Numbered from the stretch's first letter, positions 1 to 11,650 are shown. The stretch: 64,000 nucleotides of DNA from Bromus sterilis (GCA_950022295.1 OX465600.1:306166031-306230030); one strand, 5' to 3'. Notes: generated from the sequence alone by a model not told the origin. Numbers and translations: made by a program.

Positions 1-113
1 CATAGTATTATGTTATTATATTCATCTCTTCTCTTTAATTGCTTGTCACATTATCTTTTTTACCCATGTGGCATCTATGTTACTACCTATGTTTACTCCC
101 ATTATGAGCAGTC
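1..113. mobile_element. Tourist-like MITE, right part (copy 1)
   Basis: This is the right portion of the MITE that is complete at 40728-40989. It ends with a terminal inverted repeat reading toward GAGCAGTC, followed by the TTA target site at 114-116. The window edge truncates it, so the duplication must extend further left than base 1. Confidence 0.75.
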
Positions 114-116
114 TTA

Positions 117-1181
117 TCTTTCTTTACGAAAAGAGTAGTATACAAAAAAATTGCCTTATTAATGATTAGATTATGCCGCCAGTCATCATATATTATACGA
201 TTCATAGTGCATAACATGTACTAAAGAGACACTTCTTCAGATTGAGATTGGATCCAAAAAAATTACTCAAAAAAAGATTGGATCCAACTATAACTGTTCT
301 ATAAGATGCCAAACATGCTAACATGGTATACTCCATATTATCGAGGTGGTTTGTACGTTGTAAATTGAAATAGAGAGGCCCACCATATTAATTTCATAGA
401 TATCGTTTTCGCAAGTGGAATGAATCCTTTTGTCAACTATGTTTCCATTGATGGTAACACCTTCCTTGGATGCTTAATCAAATGTGTATTTTCAAGCTAT
501 TGTGTAGAGTGTTGGTTACACCAAGCTTACAAATGTCTGTTCCATTTTCCCTTGAGAATTTTCATGTGTAGTACGTGGTAGTTGCACCAAACTTAAGTTG
601 ACCTTGTCTGCACACTGTTTAATTTATATAAGTACTAGGCTGCGGGCTCAATTTGCAAATCTTGCTATAGGGTTCAATTTATAAATCTCTTAAACCCAGG
701 TAGATGTTGAGTCGTGGTATAAATTTTGTAATTTGCAAAAATACTACAACACATTTTAATAAAAAGAATGTCTTTCAATACATTAATTACAATGCATGCA
801 TACATAACCATTAAATGACCAAAAACTACTACATACAACGATGAGTATTCTTTTGAACTTTACATACAGTAATTTAATGTACCTTAAAATCTAAACATAG
901 AGTAGTAAATAGTAAAATTGAGACTTATAAAATAGAAAAATGATTTTTTAAGTGAGGTGCTAAAAGCATTAAATGTGTTAAGAAACTCTAGTCTCCAATG
1001 CGTTGGTGCTTATCTTGTTGTTGTTAAGGTTGTCTTCTTTAATTGTTTAGCAACTAAAATCTTGCATATGCATTGGCTAGTTCCCTTCATTTTTAATGTC
1101 TTGCGTAGGTTTCTGTGACTAGCACCGTTTATTTTGGGGTCATCAAACTCCCCTCTCTCCTCTTAAATACACTGCCACATA
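117..1181. other. AT-rich intergenic stretch, nothing recognised
   Basis: No open frame of note, no terminal inverted repeats and no tRNA-like boxes were recognised. A short direct repeat of GATTGGATCCAA occurs near 246-286. Confidence 0.5.
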
Positions 1182-1766
1182 CTCCCTCCATACCGGTGCA
1201 TTAGTCATCTTAGGACTCTCCCAATGCATTGTTTCTTAGCACAGTATCATAGGAGCAATAAAAACTTAAGATACAACTACCACAATGCATTTTTCTTAAG
1301 GGTTGTATCTTATTTAATAATTTTGGTCTCATGCATACATGTGATTGGTTTAGCAATGCTTTTTGCATATGACCACGTGCAAGGGTTGTATCTTAGTTAA
1401 GATACAACCTCCCTCTTTTTCTTCATTAAGTGTTATGCCACATAAGCAAAATGCCTATGATATCGTGCTAAGATACAAGCACTGGGAGTGCCCATAGGTT
1501 GTGCACTGCGACCAAGGTGGAAGGGAAAACAAGAAAACTTAATGCTTATTTGCTAATAAATACCACCGCATGCAATGAATTGACCACTGCATGTCGTGCT
1601 AGTTTGTTTAAAGTCATTGAAAACATAAGCACCCACGTTTCTTATTGGTTGATTCCTTTATTTATGTTAAATAACAAATAACGAGGTGGAAGTTAATGCT
1701 CCGCGCCTAGGTATTTTGAAATTATTTGGTTTTTGTAATGTGCCTAATGCACCGGTATAGAGGGAG
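1182..1766. mobile_element. Mariner/Stowaway-type MITE (copy 1)
   Basis: The ends are inverted repeats starting CTCCCTCCATACCGGTGC on the left and CTCCCTCTATACCGGTGC on the right complement, continuing to about 26 bases with few mismatches. A TA dinucleotide flanks both sides (1180-1181 and 1767-1768), as expected for Tc1/Mariner-class elements. At 585 bp it is long for the class because a second inverted-repeat element lies within it. No transposase is present. Confidence 0.8.
1213..1493. mobile_element. Inner inverted-repeat element (copy 1)
   Basis: Two arms of about 40 bases, 1213-1253 and 1454-1493, are inverted copies that share the blocks CTCCCA, TCTTAGCAC and ATATCATAGG or close variants. 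The class is uncertain because I could not find a clear target-site duplication. It sits within the Mariner-type MITE and explains that element's size. Confidence 0.6.
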
Positions 1767-2333
1767 TATGATTTTTTTCCCTAGTTGGCATGCTTATCAC
1801 ATCCAAGGTGTAGCATTGGGAGCTGCCTAAGCAATTAACACCGTAGTTACTCCCTCCGCCCAGTAACCGCGTGCATGCATTGGATGAATTCATGTTCACA
1901 CCTGTATGTAGCAATCCCAAGCGGCGTACACACCAGCGAAAGAAAAATCATGGCAGAAGATTGTGGGCCTGATTACCGTTTACTACTCCTAACACTAGTA
2001 GAAAATCGCTCATCAGTACCGGTTCGGGAGGGCCTTTGTACCGGTTTTCTAACCGGTACTAAAGGCCCGGTACTAAAGCCCCCCCCCCTTTGGTACCGGT
2101 TCCTTGCGAACCGGTATTAAAGGGGCCTCCACGTGGTCACGGAGGAGCCCGCGGGGCTGGAGACCTTTGGTACCGGTTCGTAACACGAACCGGTACTAAG
2201 GCTATTTCGTTAAAAAAATTATTCATTTTTTTTCTAATTATTTTTCACTCCCTCTTTTTTTTAGAATATCTAGTATTTTCATTAGTGTTTAACTACACTT
2301 AATCTCTAGTTAAACTATTTATCTGTGGTCAAA

Positions 2334-2400
2334 CTTCCCAGTCGGTCACCCATCCTTACACTACTCCAACACTAGCACGCTTAACTTCCGAGTTCCTTTG
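2334..2400 (-). repeat. 5S-rRNA-like sequence inside CACTA (copy 1)
   Basis: Read on the minus strand, this stretch follows the conserved body of plant 5S rRNA. The blocks GAACTCGGAAGTTAAGCGTG (with one change), GTAGT and AGGATGGGTGACC appear in the right order and near-normal spacing. The 5' third of a 5S gene is degenerate, so it is a derived or captured fragment rather than a working gene. The comparison is from memory of the 5S consensus. Confidence 0.6.
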
Positions 2401-2523
2401 CCACCCACTTCCAAGTGCTTCGCACGCATGTTGTTGATACTAGTATCATATCAATCCTATTAACATGTTGGTCGATGTCACATTTCTTTATTGTTTAAAT
2501 TCCAGATAATTCTTTTAATAAAA

Positions 2524-2756
2524 AATTTAATAATGTAATAATAATGTTGAATAAATTAATGATGTAATAATAATGAGGCGCCGGCGAGGTCGTAATAATA
2601 ATGATGTAATAATAATGTTGAATAAATTAATGATGTAATAATAATGTTGAATAAAATAATGATGTAATAAATTAATGATGTAATAATAATGTTGAATAAA
2701 TTAATGATGTAATAATAATGAGGCGCCGGCGAGGTCGTCGATGTCGTCAGGGTCGT
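2524..2756. repeat. AT-rich minisatellite (copy 1)
   Basis: Irregular repeats of a unit of about 29 bases built from AATGATGTAATAATAATG and TTGAATAAATT fill this stretch. A GC-rich interruption, GAGGCGCCGGCGAGGTCGT, occurs twice (about 2575 and 2721), showing that a larger block was itself duplicated. Confidence 0.8.
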
Positions 2757-2822
2757 TGATTGAAAAAAAAACAAAAAAAGTATACCAATTTCATTATAGG
2801 ACGTCAACGGAAGAATACTCCA

Positions 2823-3035
2823 TATCCTGTACTCTGTCATGGTGAATTTCAGACGGAGCACGCCTGGTTGGCAGATCTCGCAAGTCTACCGACCAGGCGG
2901 GAACCGTCTGTAATACCCGTACGGGATTTTCATCCCATACAGGTTTACAGACGGTCCCCGCCTCGTGGGCACATCTGGAAAATCTGCCAACCAAACGAAC
3001 TCCATCCGAAATTTCCCCGGACAGAGTACAGGATA
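2823..3035. repeat. Long imperfect hairpin (copy 1)
   Basis: The outer ends TATCCTGTACTCTGTC and its complement GACAGAGTACAGGATA bound two arms of about 100 bases that pair with scattered mismatches around a centre near 2930. It may be a small foldback element inserted in the CACTA, or the CACTA's own hairpin. A transcript across it could fold into a small-RNA precursor; that part is inference. Confidence 0.6.
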
Positions 3036-3514
3036 CAGATGAATTTCTCCGTGTACAGCCTTTAGTGAACTTGTTATGCTACGATTAGTCCACGCGGACC
3101 TGTGCTTATAAACAGGTCTAACTCCACTTCGGCTAGCGAGGTGGTACTAATTTCCTGGTCTAACGATCCCGGAGGGAGAGAGGAAGAATTAGTACCGGTT
3201 CTCCACTTGAACCGGTACCAAAGGACCAGCCCTGGCCCCACCCAAACCTTTAGTACCGGTTCCTAACTCAAACCGGTACTAAAGCTCCGCACGAACCGGT
3301 ACGAGAGCTCCTCGCCCGCCTGAACGCCCAAACCGGTACGAAAGACCCCTTTAGTACCGGTTCGTAATGAAACCGGTACTAAAGGCTTAGACGGATGCCC
3401 CATTTTCTATTAGTGTAATTTACACACAATTAATGCGAACACGCCTAAAACACATCCGGATGTGAAAATACATGGTATTGAAACCGCGCCGTATAAACCG
3501 TGATGGAGGGAGTA

Positions 3515-4782
3515 CCAATGGTTTCTTGGTAAATTCAATTATCATTCATCGAAATTCAAGCTGTGCTATTACCCCATCTTACAACATTAAATTTCTGTAA
3601 AAATGGAGGTTTTCCCGGTTGATCGCTTCAAGACTACGGATTAGAAAAATTAAGTGCCGCCTTTTGTGTTAGAGATAAGAGCGCTAAGCCGTAACTATGA
3701 AAGAAAATTAAGTATTGCATCTTCACTTCACCAATTAGCATACCATGACAATGGAAATAAGCATGTGCCTTTCAGGTACAGGAAAAACCTTAGTGTGGTG
3801 TAATTAAAATTGAGTAACGTGAGTCGATCAACAAGGTAATATGACCTGTCAAGCTAGTTGAAGGTTGATTAAACTTAAATTAATGGGTATACTTAACTAA
3901 GACGGACTAGTTTGAGTTGGTATTTAATGACGAAACATGATTACTAATGAATAAGAAGCCGCGTCTTTCGGGTCAAGAGTACGTACTTGCCGTGAGCAAC
4001 GCGGGGGGCTGCATTTGAACAGATTTAAGCTAGATGAACCGTGGACTAGAACCCACTTGCTAGCATCTTGCCAGCATTAATCGACGTGGAACATTATAGC
4101 TAAGAGATAAGAGAACTTATCTTTAGCAAGCAAGTGGATTGATTACTTGTACTATTATTAGAGCGACTTGATGCAAAACTAATTGTGTAAATGGATAATT
4201 GGGGAGACCGAATGCGAACATTAGAGCAACTCTAGCAGATCAGAAAAATCTGCTTATTGCAAAAATGAAATGTCGTTCACCCTAAAACTGATATGTGATA
4301 CGAAATTGAACTTGGCAGAACAGATACATCATTGCACACGTCAAGTTTAAAAAAATCAAACTTAAAGATTTCGGGGTTACATTCATAGCCACAACTACGC
4401 CGGAACACGGAAAGATAGCAATTTTTTTTATAAAAAGTCGGAATGCCGGCGCCGCCGTAGCCGGATCAGTGGCCTTCGTGGAGGTGGAAATCGAACGCCG
4501 ACTGCATGAGGACGTATGAGGAGAGGTGGCGCTGGCGCGGGCTTGCTCGAAACTTATCGGGCCGACAGGAGGAGGAGGCGGTAGGGGGTGGGAGGAAATC
4601 ACCTCGGCATCGTTCCGAGTCCACTTGGCCGACGGAGAGCGGCTCCGTCCTCCGCGGGAGCTAGGGCCTCCTCCTTCCATAGGAATTTCTCACCGGAGAA
4701 AGGAGGGAGGGGGAAGGATGCGGCAACGGGAAGGGGATAAAATGAGAGACGACAACCATATCCCTCCCGTCCCGTAGTCGAA
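3515..4782. other. Intergenic stretch upstream of the NLR, mostly unrecognised
   Basis: The first half is AT-rich with no recognised element. Near 4225 the sequence GAGCAACTCTAGCAGA resembles a common grass MITE terminus, but I found no partner end. The GC-rich part at 4440-4760 has open frames on both strands with low-complexity translations and no recognisable domain. Confidence 0.4.
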
Positions 4783-4895
4783 CATCAGCCTAGTGGAAAA
4801 TCACTAAGGCCAATGCTGATGAAAGTGTGAGGTTCATGTGTTCGAATCTCGTAGACTGCTATTTTTCTAGTATTTATTTTTTCTTCTTCAACCCG
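4783..4895 (+). mobile_element. tRNA-derived SINE-like fragment (copy 1)
   Basis: A box-A-like sequence, CAGCCTAGTGG (about 4786-4796), is followed about 45 bases later by a box-B-like sequence, GTGTTCGAATCTC (4838-4850), and then by a T-rich tail. This is the layout of a Pol III promoter in tRNA-derived SINEs. Both boxes deviate from consensus and I found no target-site duplication, so this is tentative. Confidence 0.35.
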
Positions 4896-5868
4896 ATGAA
4901 TACAATTATTTTGGAACACTCAAAAAAAATTATTTTCCTAGAATCGACATATCATCCTGATCACGTGTAACTCGAACGGAGAACCGTTGTAGAAAATGTG
5001 CATGTCCAGTGACGACCAAGTGCGTCGTCTAGAATCAGGCCAAAACGTCATCGAAGTTGGTCTGGAGCGCTCGGACGGAAGGAAATTGTCCGCTGACTGT
5101 TTTCGTCAAATAAAATAAATTTTGATGACATTTTTTTCCTTCTGTCACGTGCGGTTTTATCAGTGATAAGCACAAATTTTGTTGTGGACTATGCTTCCAC
5201 CCACCTCGGGTCCGCCCATAGTCAATTACCCTTTGCCGCCTTTACGGGGCCGTTCATGGCAGATACCAAGCTCGGCAGGTGATCGACCAAATGCCATTGA
5301 GCCTTTTCTTTAACCTACTCATTGTTCCTATAGATCATACTTGCAACATACTCAATGATGAAGGATGAGCTACTGTGTGATGCGTGATTGACGTGCCTAT
5401 GAACTTTGCAGGTATGGAGCAAGCGACCATGAGATTTTGGCAAAGTGAACAATCTTCGTTTCATGAGAGAAAGCACAACATGCACTACATAATCCATGAC
5501 CGCAATGCGAAGTCACTAGCCCTTCGGTGATACACCATATACAACTCCGCATTTATGAACTGATCCGAATTAGTCTACGGATAATTATATCTGTTTTAAA
5601 GATTCACGTTGAAGATATCTTAACTATCTGTACACGTTGTGCAAAGATTATTGTTTCTCTATAAATTTTTTAATATATGATGCTTTATTACTTAATTTTA
5701 AGCATTACAATTTACATCTGACCTTTGCATAACTAAGTTGCGTACAGTCACGCTGTCTTTCTGCATGCAAGGTGTGTAATACTGTCCCCAAATTAAAATC
5801 GTATGCCATTGAGCCATCGTTCACTCCACCCGACTAACTAACCATCGGCGCCCACATTTCTCTCTCGT

Positions 5869-5879
5869 TATATATATAT
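5869..5879 (+). promoter_or_regulatory. Probable TATA box of the NLR gene (copy 1)
   Basis: A TATATATATA run preceded by a pyrimidine-rich stretch lies about 440 bases before the start codon. With the likely 5'UTR intron (5995-6304) this would put transcription start near 5900 and leave a spliced leader of roughly 100 bases. It is an inference from position and sequence. Confidence 0.45.
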
Positions 5880-5994
5880 GTACGCATACTGGCGGCCTGT
5901 TCTTCTATCTCGCCCATCGCGCGCCACCTAAATACTCGACTCTTCTTCGGAAACAACCGATCGAGATCCCTTCTTCCTTTGGCTCCAAGCTGAG

Positions 5995-6304
5995 GTGACG
6001 ATCCTTACCCGCAAGATGCTTTTGATTAATCAGCGCGAAGTAATGGTGCTTGATTGTTGTATGCATAGTTTTAAATAGTGCGCGGCGGATCTTTTCTAAA
6101 CACTATAGCGCGCTATTTAAAATGTTTCTTTATGTGTTTGAAGCTAAGTTGCTTAGCATCGGACCTCTTCTAAATGCTATAGTGTGCTCTAGCGAAGCTA
6201 CAACGCGTTCTTTAAAACCATGATTGTATGTATAATATATAAGCGTGTTCATTCGTTAACCTGTAATAATTGAGCATGATTAACTGGTATGAGACAGTAC
6301 GCAG
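5995..6304 (+). other. Probable 5'UTR intron of the NLR gene (copy 1)
   Basis: A GTGACG donor after CTGAG at 5994 and a TACGCAG acceptor ending at 6304, twelve bases before the ATG, bound an AT-rich stretch. Introns just upstream of the start codon are common in cereal NLR genes. Transcript data would be needed to prove it. Confidence 0.45.
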
Positions 6305-6316
6305 GAGGTTGAAGCT

Positions 6317-7444
6317 ATGGCGGTTGTCCTTGATGCTTTGGCACCCCATGTGATGAAGATGATCAAGGACATGGGAGAAGAGAAGATGCTGATGCTGCTG
6401 GGCGTGTCGGAGGAGATCAAGAAGCTGGAGTGCAACGTGGAACCGCTCCGGAATCTCCTCACGGACGCCGAGAGGAGGCGCATCACCGACGAGAGGGTGC
6501 AGGCATGGGTGAGGAAGCTCAAGAATGCCATGTACGAGGCTTCTGACATCCTCGACCTCTGCGAGCTCGAGGCCATGGAGCGCCAGGACGAGGATTCTGG
6601 CTCCACCGGGTTCTTCTGCTCTCTTGAAGCCGTCCTCCGGGAGAAGATCCCGTTCGCGGGCGGCTTCCTGGGGGATATCCTCCACCCGTTTCTCTTCTGC
6701 GTGCAGAACCCCGGGTTCGCCAACGAGGTCGGCGGCCGCATCAAGAAGCTCAACGGTGAGCTCGACGACCTCCGCAAGGCCGTGGCCGACTTCAACTTCA
6801 TCGACCTTGGCTCCTACGAGGAGCGGCAGACCCTGTCTAGGGCTAGCTCCGCTAATCGTCCTCCTAGGCGCGAGAACGCGCAGTTCGTCGAGTCCGATGT
6901 GGTGGGGGAACAGATCAAGAAGAACGCAGAGAAGCTGGTGCAGGAGCTCATCGCCGCCGACCATGATCAGAATCAGATCAAGGTGGTGGCCATCGCCGGC
7001 CTCGGCGGAATAGGCAAGAGCACCCTAGCCAAGAAGATCTTCGCCAGCGAGGCCATCAAGGAGGAGTTCAAGATCAAGGTATGGCTCAGCGTCACCCAGC
7101 AGTTCGCCAAGGCGGACCTGCTGAGGGCCGCCATCACCCAGGCCGGCGGGAAGCACGGCGAGGAGAAGGACGAGACCATGCTCGTCAAGCTCCTCACCGA
7201 CGCCCTGTCCAAGAAGAAGTTCCTCCTGGTCTTGGATGATGTGTGGGTCAAGGAGGCGTGGTTCCACGTGTTCCGAGACCCCGTTCTTAACGCCGTCCGT
7301 GAACAGCCGGGAAGCCGAGTCCTGGTGACCACCAGAAAGGAAGATGTGGTTGCCACCATGGGAGCTTCCATCCTGCGTGTCAATAGGCTAGACGATGAAG
7401 ATGCTTGGTCCTTGCTCAAGAAACAGCTTCCGCAGCAGTCACCG
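6317..7444 (+). CDS. CC-NB-ARC-LRR immune receptor, exon 1 (copy 1)
   Basis: Exon 1 encodes residues 1-376 of a 1123-residue intracellular NLR, the class that detects pathogen effectors and triggers hypersensitive defence. The Rx-type coiled-coil domain comes first, with YEASDILD at 73-80 in place of the EDVID motif. The NB-ARC follows: P-loop GLGGIGKST at 228-236, kinase-2 LVLDDVW at 304-310 (its final Trp marks the non-TIR class) and RNBS-B GSRVLVTTR at 332-340. The donor is CCG/GTAAGT at 7444/7445 in phase 0. Unspliced, the frame continues only 12 codons to a stop at 7483. Codons end mostly in G or C, unlike exon 2. The ATG at 6317 begins the usual MAVVLDAL start of this cereal NLR clade. 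Recognition specificity cannot be read from the sequence. Confidence 0.93.
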
Positions 7445-8479
7445 GTAAGTAACTCCACCGTCGTTTTACAGTTAATATTTTGAACATGCATGAATTTTGT
7501 CAAAATTTATCTACCAATACCCTTTTGCATATTTGGTACGTTTTATTTTAAAAGGTATGTCATTTTATTTTAACTTGGATGGTAACTAAAACATGCACAC
7601 AGTCAAACACCAAAGATCTGATAAAAGGTAACTAAGAATCGACATCTGAACAAATTGAAGTAGAGTCATATAAGACCAATAAGTTATGACAAAACGAATG
7701 AACAACAAAGGGTGGACATAGCATATTCAAGAGTTATTTGGAGTAAAGATCAAATATTTTTATTAGGGTGCTTTGGTTGACTTATATCCTTAGATCAATA
7801 CAAGTTCGCACTCAATCATTACATAATTAGAATGCATATGTCTTACAAAAGACTAAACAATATATCACTCTAAAAAATTTGTCTAGGAAAATCGGAGGGC
7901 CGACCCAACGGCTACCTCGGCCACCAGTGGTCAAACTAATTAAGTAGAACTAGTAACTCGTAATTTGGTAATACACCTTAATTTCCAGCGTGGGTTCTTG
8001 CCACATATCCTTACACATGACATAAATATTTGAATAGAGAAATAGGGCTAACAAAAATAACAACCTCCCTCGTTCCACCCACCAAAGACGAGCACACTCC
8101 ATTTATCATGAAACAAAAGCGTAACAATATTCAAAGGGGCAGCTAGACATGACGCGTAGATCTGTGTTCATAATAGGATAGCAGAACTATCCAATTAGAG
8201 CATCTTCAGCAGAGAGCCCACCTCTTCTGGTGGACAAATGGGGGAGGGGGAGCATCTTAGCACAAATATTTCAATACCAAATTAAAATATAATAGTCAAA
8301 CAACATACTATGCCAAGTTCACACATGCCGAATAGAACTTAGTACAAAACATGAATACATATTTCAAATGATCATTTTTTATGATGTTGCTACACATGGT
8401 TTTGATCTAATTCAATTGATCTGCATCCATGAGGGTTGTGTCGGGAAACATGTTCCTCGACTCCTAGATGAACCTTTAG

Positions 8480-8945
8480 AGCCCAAATAATTATGCCTTG
8501 GTTGGCACTTTCTTTGCCTCAACGGCAATCTTCTCTCTCTCTCTCAATGGCCATCTTATCCTTCTCAAACTCCACTTTTTTGGGTTTCATATCTATGTAG
8601 CGCTTGAACCTTTCTTCCTTCTTCTCCTCCCTTCATGCACACAAAACCTCCTTGTAGGACATCATCCTCCCATGATGAGTCCGACAATGTCACCACTAAA
8701 GCATGATGTGGCCTCTCTTACTCCCATTTTCTCCCACTTGTCCTTGTCATGTGCATACCGATGTACTTCCCCCTCCAATGGGAGTTGCTTGATATCTCCA
8801 GGAGCCATCATTACTATTCTCCATCTTGGATGCAATATTTGGGTTCTTCAATCATGCAACAAGATCCTTCCACTTGTTAACCTTGTTCTACTTCTTTCAA
8901 CAATGAACCATGCTAAATGGTGTGACCTCATTGTTCTTGTATAAT
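8480..8945 (-). pseudogene. Decayed transposon-associated ORF, NAM-associated type (copy 1)
   Basis: Read on the minus strand, a fragment near 8510-8640 gives RRRKKERFKRYIDMKPKK followed by a charged helix with EKDKMAIERERED. This resembles the C-terminal domain found in plant Myb/NAM-associated proteins that accompany PIF/Harbinger transposases. Stops and frameshifts interrupt it on both sides, so it is a remnant. The family call rests on pattern similarity only. Confidence 0.4.
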
Positions 8946-9738
8946 GTGTCAGTCAAATTTTATCCAACGATTGGCATACATAAGGACATATGCACAATCA
9001 ATCTGAACATGAAGCAATAGAAATGGGAAAAAATAATTCAAATGGGCAATCACAAACTTACATGTAAATAAATTCCATAGACACTTGGGTATCTACACCT
9101 AATTATCTTAAGTGTACTACTAAAATTGTTTCAACAAACTTGTATTGCTGACCACCTATGCTTAAAAGTGAATTGAAGACTCATTGCGTTCACTTACAAG
9201 TTCAAATGATGGATATTGTTTTGTGATATCAGAGTGGTCCTAAATCTTATCGCGATATTCCAAATCCCTTGCTCAATTCCCATTATTGGATTGTGGGTGA
9301 CCTCTAACCATGTCACACAAATTCAGATTCTTTTTGTCATTTATGCACTTCCTCTCTTGGTTGGTTTCTTTACTTAAAAAATGAGGGAATTTCCATCTTA
9401 AATTTAACTATTTTGTGTGGGATTAAAATCATTCTAAACATGCTCGTTGGTATTATTATCACCATTGATCATGTTCATCATGTAGATTATCCTACATATA
9501 TTAAAATCCTATATATACTTCATATATGCAGCATACATATACACAATATCGTCATCACAAATGGATCAAAACGCAATTACATCATTCGAAGTTACCAAGA
9601 TTTGCAAAAGTTCACATCATTATTTGGATTAATGTTTGGTCGAACATATTGTGTGTGTGTGATGGTCGTTGACCTTTAGGGTGGGTTGGAGCTATAATTT
9701 GAGATGCTACGAGTTGGCGACGTGCGCGGATGGAAATG

Positions 9739-9855
9739 GAAATGAGTCCTACCCCAATGCATCCGAGCACGTTGGCATCTAATTTCAGAAATATAACTAG
9801 GGAGATACTAGCACCTATGTTGCTCAGGTTGTCACTGGGGTAGGACTCATTTCAA
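9739..9855. repeat. Short perfect inverted repeat in the intron (copy 1)
   Basis: The sequence GAAATGAGTCCTACCCCA and its complement TGGGGTAGGACTCATTTC are separated by about 80 bases. No known MITE terminus was recognised. Confidence 0.65.
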
Positions 9856-10145
9856 CCAGACGAGTTAGTTTTCATCAGTTGTTTGCACAACTCTACAATT
9901 GTCTCGACCGCAGCAGTTGGTGGCGCCAAGAGATTCTCATAAGCGGGTTAGTTCTGTTGTGCTACATGTGTGAGATGCATTGCATTAGAATTTTCTTTTA
10001 CGCAGTTTTACAAATAATTTCCCAGCCACGCATCTATGAGGCTAACTTGTCCAAAACATCCCATAGAAATGTCTAATAAGGTTAATCCTTAAATGGCATG
10101 GCATTATGTAATTTCCATAGGCACCACTAACTACCATAGGTAGCA

Positions 10146-11650
10146 ATTTTTTTGAAATGAAGGCAAAAGACATGCCTTATCTTATCAATTAACAAGTGAA
10201 ATTTCCTTGTTAAATATCAGAAAACCAAGCAAAACCGGACCCAACTTCCCATGTAGGGCAACGTTTGCCAACTGGGATACACACGTTAAGCCACATATAT
10301 CGTTAGATTAAAAGCATCGCCAAGGTTTTCATAAAGTGTCATTGTCATCCCTCCTTCGTGTTCTAATGTCTTCGAGCTCACCATTGACGACCACTAATGA
10401 AGCCTTCATCGCAAGGCCTCCGACACCAAATGTTCCACCATCGTATGTTCCAACAGGACCTAGAACAAGGGTTTTCCTTGAAGCAAAAGAGAGGAAGGGC
10501 ACTCGAACCACGAGGCCTCTAATGTCTGCGGCACCCATCAGTGGTGTTGGCTCCAGCCAAGATGGAATGAGGCCTTCCCCTCGAACAACCAAATTATTCC
10601 CTTAAACCAAATGTCGAAGCCTATTGCCCGCCTGAACCTCAACCAGGCACCTTGCTGGAACTACATGCCTCGTCCACAACATCAGAGGCACCACCACGAA
10701 GGAGAGGCCCACCAATGTTGATCCACTCACACAACCATGATGGACACATCTTGACCAAGAAGCATCCTAGGACAATTGAGTATGAAAACACACCCTCCAT
10801 AGGGCTAGGGTCCACAACCACATGGACGTGGTTAACACTATAGATCTTCAACCCACGCATGCTCACCTTTGCAGCACATTATGTCAAGATGGTTGTCTTA
10901 GGAAGTTAAACGAGTCAAGGAGTCGTGCGGGTGCACACATTCAGTCGTCACTTCTGGGAGTTGTCGTCATGTACAATTGTTTGTCCCTGTGAGGGTTTGT
11001 TCAAGATAAAGTGCGTCCGACTCATCTATGTGTCTCGAATCTCGATGAGAGGGTTAAATAAAATTATCCAGGGGCGGTAAACCAATGAATGTGAGTCTCT
11101 TCAATAAGGTCATATTATTGCTAATGAATGTGAGTCACCCCAGCTTTTATGGCTCATTTGGAAAACTTACAAATTTATAGCAAGTAGATGGGTATACTTT
11201 CTAAGAAAGTGGCAAGCAACATTCTCTATGCCTCGTAAGAGAGAAGTTTCACGTTCCATCCACAATCCCTCTTTATAATATTATCAACCATATGATGTAA
11301 ATCTTCCATCTTCAATGTAGAGAAGTGGAAGGGGACACCTAAATAATTAAAAGGGTAGGTTCCCAACTTACAAAAAAATATTATAAGTAAATGTTGGTCC
11401 TATCTTCATTCAAGTTAACAGACAATAAATTGCTTCTTTCATAGTTAATTTACATTCCAGGTAGTCGCTAAAAAATAATACCCACTTAAGATTCCTAACA
11501 TATTCCGTTTTCTTCTCAAAGAAAAGGGATTGTGTCGTCAGCATATTGGAGGCTCATGACACCACCAGGAATAAGTTTAGGTAAAAGGCCTTGTATAAGA
11601 CCATTGGAGGTAGCTCTCTCGAGCATTTTCAGAAACACATCATCCACCAA
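10146..11650 (-). pseudogene. LINE reverse-transcriptase remnant (copy 1)
   Basis: On the minus strand, 11480-11650 reads IPGGVMSLQYADDTIPF, the catalytic YADD motif of a plant LINE reverse transcriptase. Lower coordinates continue with LIILGVPFHFSTLKMEDL, which matches the conserved LGIP(I/L)HF thumb region. Stops and indels are frequent. A run of A on the minus strand near 10147-10153 may be the poly-A tail. The part at 10329-10866 is not recognisable as a standard LINE domain. It lies antisense to the NLR within its intron. Confidence 0.7.

Larger units (their letters stand above)
1993..3415. mobile_element. Non-autonomous CACTA transposon (copy 1)
   Basis: The left end reads CACTAGTAGAAAATCG and the right end, on the complement, CACTAATAGAAAATGG. 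The 3-bp target-site duplication TAA is present on both sides (1990-1992 and 3416-3418). Many copies of the subterminal motif ACCGGTACTAAAGG in both orientations lie within a few hundred bases of each end, which is the usual transposase-binding array of CACTA elements. There is no transposase gene. The interior holds a 5S-rRNA-like stretch, an AT-rich minisatellite and a long hairpin. Confidence 0.88.
1850..3512. mobile_element. Stowaway-like MITE interrupted by a CACTA element (copy 1)
   Basis: Both outer ends read CTCCCTCC inward and are flanked by TA (1848-1849 and 3513-3514). The right end continues into a GGTTTATACGGCGCGG-type subterminal sequence typical of a Triticeae Stowaway family. 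The inverted repeats are weak beyond about the first 14 bases. The interior is almost wholly the inserted CACTA element at 1993-3415, so the original MITE was about 240 bp. Confidence 0.6.

Noticed and set aside
2823..3035. CRISPR-like palindromic arrangement
   Set aside because: It is a single long hairpin in plant DNA, without repeated spacers or cas genes.
1499..3065. Short open frames over the MITE and CACTA sequences
   Set aside because: They translate terminal repeats and minisatellite sequence and have no protein-like features.
4282..4777. Possible host gene in the GC-rich patch upstream of the NLR
   Set aside because: Frames on both strands are low-complexity (Pro, Ser, Gly) and show no domain or splice-supported structure.
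6212..6964. A 250-codon minus-strand frame and other frames over exon 1
   Set aside because: They are antisense or shifted shadows of GC-rich NLR coding sequence. The sense frame has the NB-ARC motifs.
10329..10866. Intron frames on both strands, considered as a nested gene
   Set aside because: They are short and mutually antisense, lie between LINE pieces, and have no recognisable domain.
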